A DNA stretch of 11,709 nucleotides from an uncultured Stomatobaculum sp. GTDB taxonomy: Bacteria > Bacillota > Clostridia > Lachnospirales > Lachnospiraceae. The notes beneath the pieces were generated by a model. That model ran no database searches and was not told the DNA's origin. It saw nothing but the letters and a program-made list of their open reading frames with translations. Numbering within the stretch: position 1 is the stretch's first letter; each line of letters begins with the position of its first letter. The stretch is taken from NCBI GenBank assembly GCA_938010625.1, contig CALLVJ010000301.1:1-11709 (forward strand), written 5' to 3'. Positions 7,068-11,709 of the stretch are shown piece by piece. A program made the translations under genes and the position numbers.

Positions 7068-7095
7068 ATTATAAATTTTATATAAACTTTTTCAA
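7068..7095 (-). promoter_or_regulatory. Promoter of the GltS-family gene
   Basis: On the minus strand TTGAAA (7090-7095) and a perfect TATAAT (7068-7073) are separated by 16 bases in a very AT-rich stretch. The dyad TATAAA-T-TTTATA (7070-7082, 13 bases on the plus strand) overlaps the -10 and spacer. The predicted start lies near 7061, about 37 bases before the start codon. Confidence 0.75.
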
Positions 7096-7120
7096 GCGTT
7101 TTTTCTCAAAAACGAAAAAG
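7087..7120 (-). repeat. Nested inverted repeat over the gltS -35 region
   Basis: On the minus strand CGTTTTT (7108-7114) pairs with AAAAACG (7097-7103) around the loop GAGA. Outside it CTTTTT (7115-7120) matches AAAAAG (7087-7092) with a 4-base bulge. The outer arm includes part of the -35 hexamer, and the other end merges into the U tract of the preceding terminator. It could be an operator for a dimeric regulator; it may also only reflect A/T runs. Confidence 0.4.
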
Positions 7121-7153
7121 AGCGGATGCAACGCTTTCGCTTGTCCACTCTTT
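7108..7153 (-). terminator. Terminator of the two-component operon
   Basis: A long imperfect hairpin starts at 7153 on the minus strand: AAAGAG/CTCTTT outer stem, GGA/TCC and CAA/TTG inner pairs with small bulges, and a GC-GAAA-GC tip with a GNRA-type tetraloop. It runs into TTTTTCGTTTTT. It lies about 50 bases after the response-regulator stop and separates that operon from the gltS promoter. Confidence 0.7.
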
Positions 7154-7205
7154 GCAAAATACCTGATGAATTTTTCTTGTTCTTCGCCAAAAATTTTCAA
7201 TCTTT

Positions 7206-7898
7206 TTATTGAAATTCCCTGTATTGATAGAGAATACCGGGTCTTCCGCCAGTCTGATAGTCAATCGTGCTCGTGAGCTCACCGCGCTCCACCAGGAAAC
7301 TCACATAGCGGCGCACTGTGATGCGGGACAGCCCGATCTGGGTCGCGATCGCCTCGCTCGTAAAGCGCTGGCCAAGATGGCTGCGGAGATACTCGCGCAC
7401 CAGAGAAAGCGTCTGGCGGTTCATGCCCTTTGGCAGCGGCTCGGAATCCTGCAGTCTCTCGGCTGCGCCGCGCGAGAGCATCCGGTCAATCTCTTCCTGG
7501 CGCATGCCCGTTCCGGCATCCTGCAGCACTTCCCGTCTTCTGCGGAAACGCTCCAGCCCTTCGCGGAAGCGGTCGTACTCAAAGGGCTTCACGAGGTAAT
7601 CGCTGATACCGCGGGACAAAAGCTCCTGCACGATCTCCACACTGTTCGCCGAAGTCACCATGATAATCTCCGGGCGAACACCGGTCTCGTGAAGCTTATC
7701 CAGGAACTCATCTCCGTTCATGCCGGGCGTATAGTAATCCAGCACGACAAGATCAATCTCCTCCGTCTTAAAAAGCTCCAGCGCTTCCTCTCCGTTCTTG
7801 CAAACAGCGACGACCGTAAAGTCTGCGGTTCTCTCGACATAACTCCGGTCAATAGATGCTACCATCGGGTCATCTTCTATAATCAATACTCGATACAT
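7206..7898 (-). CDS. Response regulator of the CitB/DcuR/DpiA type
   Basis: This 230-aa protein has an N-terminal receiver domain: acidic D9-D10, phosphoacceptor D54 in VVLDYYTPGMNG, the T82-S83 switch in MVTSAN and K104 in LVKPF. A linker and a C-terminal winged-helix-like HTH follow (LGQRFTSEAIATQIGLSRITVRRYVSFLVERGEL), ending in DYQTGGRPGILYQY, the characteristic tail of the CitB/DcuR/MalR group. Members activate carboxylate uptake genes upon phosphorylation. I chose the ATG at 7896-7898 because AGGAG lies 7 bases upstream; the GTG just before it is too close to that site. The start shares one base with the kinase stop (TGATG), so the pair is translationally coupled. The gltS promoter downstream is a likely target, with possible autoregulation. 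Confidence 0.93.
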   Translation of the reverse strand: MYRVLIIEDDPMVASIDRSYVERTADFTVVAVCKNGEEALELFKTEEIDLVVLDYYTPGMNGDEFLDKLHETGVRPEIIMVTSANSVEIVQELLSRGISDYLVKPFEYDRFREGLERFRRRREVLQDAGTGMRQEEIDRMLSRGAAERLQDSEPLPKGMNRQTLSLVREYLRSHLGQRFTSEAIATQIGLSRITVRRYVSFLVERGELTSTIDYQTGGRPGILYQYREFQ

Positions 7899-9526
7899 CA
7901 CTCTACTCCTTTCCGGCGCTCTGCGCTCTGTGAAGCGGTCAAGGTTATCGTAAAACAGCTGCCCTCGCCGGGCTCGGTCTCGATGGAAATTTCACCGCCG
8001 TACTTATCTGCCACCTGTTTGACCAAGTAGAGACCCGTGCCGTGGTTCTTTCCTTTCGTGCTGACGCCCCTTGTAAAAATGCGATCCAGCATCGCAGGAT
8101 CTACACCCCTGCCGCTGTCTTCGCAGCTTATCACGTTGACCCCGGGCTTTGCAAAAACGCCGAGGCGGATTTCTCCATTTTTTTTACCGCTCTCCTTGAG
8201 TTCTTCGATGGCATTCTCCAGCAGATTCCCAATTATGGTCACATACTCTCCGGGCTCCATCAGAAGATCCCGCTCCATCAGACTGCTGCCCGGCTCAAGG
8301 CTCAGGCGTATGCCGGTCTCGGCCGCGTGCATCATTTTCCCGATGACCAGCGCGCAGACCTCCGACACGCGGAGTGCATTTGCCGTATCCCGGACAGCCT
8401 GACTGGAGACAAGATTAGAGTTTATGATAAATTCCTTTGCCTTGTCAATTTCTCCTGTCTGCAAATAACCCAGAATAATGTGCAGTTTGTTCAGAAACTC
8501 GTGATTAAATGCGCGGAGCGTATCCATCATATTGCGCGCGCCGGAGAGTTCGTCAGAAAGGCGGAGCGCCTCCGTCCGATCCTGCAGGATGAGAAGCACC
8601 CCGCCGGGCTGTTCGCCGCGCTCTGTCACCGGCACCTCATTGATCAGCAGGGTCTGGTTTCCATTCACAAACACCTGGTTCATGACGGCTGTGCCCTCCT
8701 CGAGAATCTGTTCGAAGTGTGTCTCCGGAAAGACCTCCTTTAAGGATTTGCCCACCAGTGCCCCATCCTGCCCTGCGAGCAAAGTCTCCGCCGGTTTGTT
8801 CGCAAACAGAATTTTTCCATTCTGCCCGACTGAGACGATTCCCTCTGCAAGAGAATTGATGACTTCATCCTGCTTTACATAGAGACTCAGGAGCTCCACC
8901 GGCTCATGGCCGAGGAGCATGGTCCGCTGAAAGCGGAAAAAAGCGCCTGTCAGCAGCATACTGAGCAAAAGCATAGCGAGAAACATCGCGACATAGACCA
9001 GCATAATCTGCTGGCTCTGCCCCGTAATTTTTGAAACAGCAACTGAAACCATGACGAAACCTTCCGTCTCGCCCTCCGCATTCTGAATGACATGAAAGGC
9101 GCAGTGCAACGGACCATCTGTACCCTCGACGGTCGTGATATACGGCGCTGCCCCCGCGAGGATACGCGTCTCATCTCCGTCCACATACATATCGCCCGCC
9201 ATATGACGACTAGTCTGATAGAAACGCAAGCCGTTACAATCTGCAATCAGAATGGAGTCAATGCCGGAGAAATGCTCAGTCATCTTCTCGAGCTCTTCGG
9301 CCGTCATCTCGTCCGGATATCCCGCGGCGAGCATATTGCGCACGCTGCGGAGTTCCGCAATATAGGCAGCGGCGTCGGAAATTCTCCGATCCAGCGCCTT
9401 CCGCTCTCTGGCGATATCCATTGCAAGGGTAAAACCCAGACTACACAAAAGAATCACTGTGACCAAAACTGTCATGGTCAGATAGAGCCGGTGCTCCATG
9501 TCACTTCTGCTGCCTTTTTTCCTCAT
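7898..9526 (-). CDS. Sensor histidine kinase of the CitA/DcuS type
   Basis: This 542-aa membrane sensor has two transmembrane segments (about 14-36 and 174-197). They flank an extracytoplasmic Cache/PDC-like domain of about 135 residues. A cytoplasmic PAS domain (about 215-325) follows, then the H box RAFNHEFLNKLHII (H342), close to that of DcuS and CitA. The ATPase has the N box IIGNLLENAIEEL (N434), G1 EDSGRGVD (D470) and G2 KGKNHGTGLYLV. In the sensor domain GLRFYQTSRHMAG aligns with the DcuS/CitA carboxylate motif but lacks its His-Pro, and the second conserved Arg appears replaced by Cys (HCAF), so the ligand probably differs. The ATG at 9524-9526 has an AGGTGG-like site 6 bases upstream; an in-frame GTG at 9544 is less likely. 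It is coupled to the response regulator downstream. Confidence 0.92.
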   Translation of the reverse strand: MRKKGSRSDMEHRLYLTMTVLVTVILLCSLGFTLAMDIARERKALDRRISDAAAYIAELRSVRNMLAAGYPDEMTAEELEKMTEHFSGIDSILIADCNGLRFYQTSRHMAGDMYVDGDETRILAGAAPYITTVEGTDGPLHCAFHVIQNAEGETEGFVMVSVAVSKITGQSQQIMLVYVAMFLAMLLLSMLLTGAFFRFQRTMLLGHEPVELLSLYVKQDEVINSLAEGIVSVGQNGKILFANKPAETLLAGQDGALVGKSLKEVFPETHFEQILEEGTAVMNQVFVNGNQTLLINEVPVTERGEQPGGVLLILQDRTEALRLSDELSGARNMMDTLRAFNHEFLNKLHIILGYLQTGEIDKAKEFIINSNLVSSQAVRDTANALRVSEVCALVIGKMMHAAETGIRLSLEPGSSLMERDLLMEPGEYVTIIGNLLENAIEELKESGKKNGEIRLGVFAKPGVNVISCEDSGRGVDPAMLDRIFTRGVSTKGKNHGTGLYLVKQVADKYGGEISIETEPGEGSCFTITLTASQSAERRKGVE

Positions 9527-9615
9527 TCTGTCCCACCTTCGCACTGTTTGGGCTGTTCGTTTCGTCGAATTCAGCTGGCAGGTCCCGAAGCCGGACGCAA
9601 GGCTTACAGGGTGCT

Positions 9616-9633
9616 AGTTTGTCACAAAACACC
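9616..9633. promoter_or_regulatory. Dyad motif copy 2, over the kinase -10 region
   Basis: The plus strand reads AGTTTGTCACAAAACACC, the partner of the motif at 5705-5723. The symmetric core TTTGT-N-ACAAA (9618-9628) lies in the spacer and over the putative -10 of the kinase promoter, a position typical of a repressor site. The binding factor is not identifiable from the window. Confidence 0.45.
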
Positions 9634-9645
9634 AATAACTGTCAA
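9616..9645 (-). promoter_or_regulatory. Putative promoter of the two-component operon
   Basis: On the minus strand a perfect -35 TTGACA (9640-9645) lies 18 bases from CAAACT (9616-9621), a weak -10 with three matches to the consensus. The consensus -35 with a poor -10 fits a promoter needing an activator or under repression. The leader of about 80 bases before the kinase ATG contains an imperfect GTCCGG-type hairpin with no U run. Confidence 0.45.
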
Positions 9646-9662
9646 GTATAACTTTCAATATC

Positions 9663-10529
9663 TCATTCTTCTTTCTTATTTTTCGACAGTTTTGGAGCCT
9701 GTTCCCTCATTTCGTTCGTATTATTCTTTTTTAACACATTTAGCAGTGATTGGAAAGTATTTGCTGCCGTTTTCATCTCCCGCACATAGCGCGCGATCTC
9801 CTTGTCTGCCTCGCCTCCCCTTTCCGCCATGATACGGATAATCGCAGAGCCCACGATCACGCCGTCCGCAATCTCTGCCATGCGCCGCGCCTGCTCAGGC
9901 GTCGAAATGCCAAAGCCAATCGCCGCCGGAAGCTCTGGATTTACCTCCCGCACCACAGAGAGCATGGCGGAAAGATCTGTGCAGATCTCCTGCCGCACAC
10001 CAGTCACGCCGAGCGAAGATACCACATAGAGAAAGCCCTCTGCCGTCGCCGCGATTTTCCGAATGCGCGCCCTCGAAGTCGGCGCAATCATTGAGATGAG
10101 GTCAATGCCAACCGCGCGGAACTTGGGCGCAAACTCCTCCTTCTCCTCAAAGGGAACGTCGGGGAGGATGATGCCGTCAATGCCGCACGCTGCCGCGCGC
10201 GCCGCAAAACGCTCAATTCCATAGGAAAAGACGACATTTGCATAGGTCATGAAGACAAAGGGCGTTGTGAGCTCTTCGCGAAGTTCTGCGACCATCCGAA
10301 AAACCGCATCAGTCGTGACGCCGCCCGAGAGTGCGCGGAGATTGGCCGCCTGAATGACTGGTCCCTCCGCGGTCGGATCCGAAAACGGAATGCCGAGTTC
10401 AATGAGATCTGCCCCCGCCTCTGCTGCCGCGCGCACGTCCCGCTTCGTGCTCTCAAGGTCCGGATCCCCGCAGGTGATAAAGGGAATAAATGCCTTTCCG
10501 TTCCGAAATGCCTGTCTGATGTTACTCAT
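9663..10529 (-). CDS. trpA: Tryptophan synthase alpha chain
   Basis: This 288-aa TIM-barrel subunit cleaves indole-3-glycerol phosphate to indole and glyceraldehyde-3-phosphate and channels indole to TrpB. The start [11 protein letters not shown], the catalytic region [19 protein letters not shown] (E44 matches E. coli E49), and the phosphate-binding GFGIST and GSAIIRI are all present. The position matching catalytic D60 of E. coli is Glu (E55). I believe this PTAEGP form recurs in Clostridia, so the enzyme is probably functional. The C-terminus carries about 20-25 extra, lysine-rich residues compared with the usual 268-aa length. Its ATG overlaps the trpB stop (ATGA) and GGAGG sits inside the trpB end. 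No clear terminator follows before the kinase promoter. Confidence 0.97.
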   Translation of the reverse strand: MSNIRQAFRNGKAFIPFITCGDPDLESTKRDVRAAAEAGADLIELGIPFSDPTAEGPVIQAANLRALSGGVTTDAVFRMVAELREELTTPFVFMTYANVVFSYGIERFAARAAACGIDGIILPDVPFEEKEEFAPKFRAVGIDLISMIAPTSRARIRKIAATAEGFLYVVSSLGVTGVRQEICTDLSAMLSVVREVNPELPAAIGFGISTPEQARRMAEIADGVIVGSAIIRIMAERGGEADKEIARYVREMKTAANTFQSLLNVLKKNNTNEMREQAPKLSKNKKEE

Positions 10530-11709
10530 GGAGCTCCTCCCCTCTTGTAGCGCGCAATGGCCGCGACATCCTTGTCACCGCGCCCGGAGAGCGTGACGAC
10601 AAGCACCTTGTCCTTATCCATGGTCGGCGCGAGCTTTTTCGCATAGGCCACCGCGTGTGCGCTCTCGATCGCCGGAATAATGCCCTCGGTCCGCGCAAGA
10701 TATTCAAAGGCATCGACTGCCTCATCGTCTGTAACCGGGACATACGCCGCGCGGTGCAAATCGTGGAGATAGGCGTGCTCCGGTCCCACACCCGGATAAT
10801 CCAGTCCCGCCGAAATCGAGTAGACCGGCGCGATCTGACCGTACTTGTCCTGGCAGAAATAGGACTTCATGCCGTGGAAAATGCCAAGCGAGCCCACATT
10901 GACGGTCGCCGCCGTCTCCCTCGTGTGAATGCCTCTGCCCGCTGCCTCGCAGCCAATGAGCCGCACGGACTTGTCTCCGATAAAATGGTAGAAGGAGCCG
11001 ATCGCATTGCTGCCGCCGCCCACACAGGCAAGCACGGCGTCCGGAAGGCGTCCCTCCTTCCGCTGCATTTCTTCCTTTATCTCCTTTGAGATAATTGCCT
11101 GGAAGTCGCGCACCATGGTCGGAAACGGATGCGGTCCCATGCAGGAGCCGATGCAGTAGTGCGTGTCCTCAATCCGCGCGGTCCACTCGCGCATCGCCTC
11201 GGAGACCGCATCCTTCAAAGTTCTGGTTCCGGTCTTCACGGCGACAACCTCGGCGCCAAGCAGGCGCATGCGGTACACATTCAGCGCCTGGCGCACCGTG
11301 TCTTCTTCGCCCATATAAACCACACACTCCATGTTTAAGAGCGCTGCGACCGTCGCGGTCGCGACGCCGTGCTGTCCCGCACCGGTCTCCGCGATCAGGC
11401 GCTTCTTGCCCATATACTTGGCGAGCAGCGCCTGGCCGAGTGCGTTATTGATCTTGTGTGCTCCAGTGTGGTTCAGATCCTCGCGCTTCAAGTAGATTTT
11501 CGCGCCGCCGAGATCCTCGGTCATGTGCTTTGCATAGTAGAGACGGCTCGGCCGCCCCGCATACTCATTCAGAAGTTCTGTGAGCTCTGCGTTAAACTTC
11601 GGATCATCCTTGTAACGCCGATAGGCCTCTTCGAGCTCAATCACTGCAGTCATCAGTGTCTCCGGAATATACTGTCCGCCGTGGACGCCAAAGCGCCCAT
11701 GGACTCCTA
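10526..11709 (-). CDS. trpB: Tryptophan synthase beta chain (5' end beyond the window)
   Basis: The reading frame stays open to the right edge, where it encodes [19 protein letters not shown], the conserved TrpB N-terminus. The gene therefore begins just outside the window, and the ATG at 11651-11653 is internal. About 393 residues are visible, nearly the full family length. PLP-binding Lys is in [13 protein letters not shown], catalytic Glu in [10 protein letters not shown], and the PLP phosphate loop is [10 protein letters not shown]; the C-terminus is [15 protein letters not shown]. The enzyme condenses indole with serine to give tryptophan. The sequence is of the TrpB1 type, which works with TrpA, consistent with the 4-base overlap with trpA. 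Upstream trp genes are presumably outside the window. Confidence 0.97.
   Translation of the reverse strand, partial: GVHGRFGVHGGQYIPETLMTAVIELEEAYRRYKDDPKFNAELTELLNEYAGRPSRLYYAKHMTEDLGGAKIYLKREDLNHTGAHKINNALGQALLAKYMGKKRLIAETGAGQHGVATATVAALLNMECVVYMGEEDTVRQALNVYRMRLLGAEVVAVKTGTRTLKDAVSEAMREWTARIEDTHYCIGSCMGPHPFPTMVRDFQAIISKEIKEEMQRKEGRLPDAVLACVGGGSNAIGSFYHFIGDKSVRLIGCEAAGRGIHTRETAATVNVGSLGIFHGMKSYFCQDKYGQIAPVYSISAGLDYPGVGPEHAYLHDLHRAAYVPVTDDEAVDAFEYLARTEGIIPAIESAHAVAYAKKLAPTMDKDKVLVVTLSGRGDKDVAAIARYKRGGAP

Noticed and set aside
7209..8030. Open frame of 273 codons on the plus strand opposite the response regulator and kinase end
   Set aside because: It covers two genes with intact family motifs on the minus strand and shows no domain of its own.
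9527..9544. GTG start at 9544 for the kinase
   Set aside because: The ATG at 9526 has the better-placed AGGTGG-like site. The GTG remains possible and would add only six residues.
9586..9600. GTCCGG-GCTTC-type hairpin in the kinase leader as a terminator or riboswitch
   Set aside because: The stem is short and bulged, no U tract follows, and it matches no riboswitch pattern I recognise.
11651..11653. ATG at 11651-11653 as the trpB start
   Set aside because: The frame upstream encodes the conserved TrpB N-terminus ([14 protein letters not shown]) to the window edge, so this ATG is internal.
1..11709. Mobile element, CRISPR array, toxin-antitoxin or defence system
   Set aside because: No transposase, terminal repeats, repeat-spacer pattern, small paired genes or nuclease/helicase motifs are visible. 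Every long open region is explained by housekeeping or transport genes.

Overview
All eleven genes in this 11.7 kb window read on the minus strand, so in transcription order the window runs from right to left. Gene content points to an anaerobic Clostridia-type Firmicute with a fairly GC-rich genome, perhaps Lachnospiraceae. The pointers are an Rnf complex gene, the yqeG-aroE pairing, a CitA/DcuS-type two-component system and a TAXI-type binding lipoprotein. The lineage is an inference from gene content and was not tested by a search.

Layout, in transcription order: (1) the end of a trp operon, trpB (5' end cut by the window) overlapping trpA by 4 bp; (2) a two-component operon of the CitA/DcuS sensor kinase and CitB/DcuR regulator type, with its own putative promoter; (3) a gene for a GltS-family sodium/glutamate-type symporter, with a terminator and a strong promoter in front of it and a strong terminator behind it; (4) a tightly coupled four-gene operon encoding a TAXI-family substrate-binding lipoprotein, NrdR, a YqeG-type HAD phosphatase and shikimate dehydrogenase AroE, each junction an ATGA overlap; (5) efp with its own promoter, followed by argS across a hairpin-containing gap; (6) a terminator, then the start of rnfC, cut by the window edge, behind an extended -10 promoter.

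Most of this is housekeeping: tryptophan and chorismate synthesis, tRNA charging, translation of polyproline stretches, nucleotide reductase regulation and ion-pumping electron transfer. The accessory part is the central block at about 5.6-9.65 kb. There a two-component system whose sensor appears to have lost key C4-dicarboxylate/citrate-binding residues sits directly upstream of an amino-acid symporter and then a TAXI binding protein with no TRAP permease nearby. The promoter regions of the kinase operon and the TAXI operon share a near-identical dyad, AGTTTGTNACAAAA followed by CACC. This suggests that the two operons are co-regulated as one solute-sensing and uptake unit.

I found no RNA genes, CRISPR arrays, insertion sequences or phage genes. 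No gene-free stretch exceeds 200 bases. I do not see a clearly new biological system; the best leads are the shared motif, the altered sensor pocket and the orphan TAXI lipoprotein.
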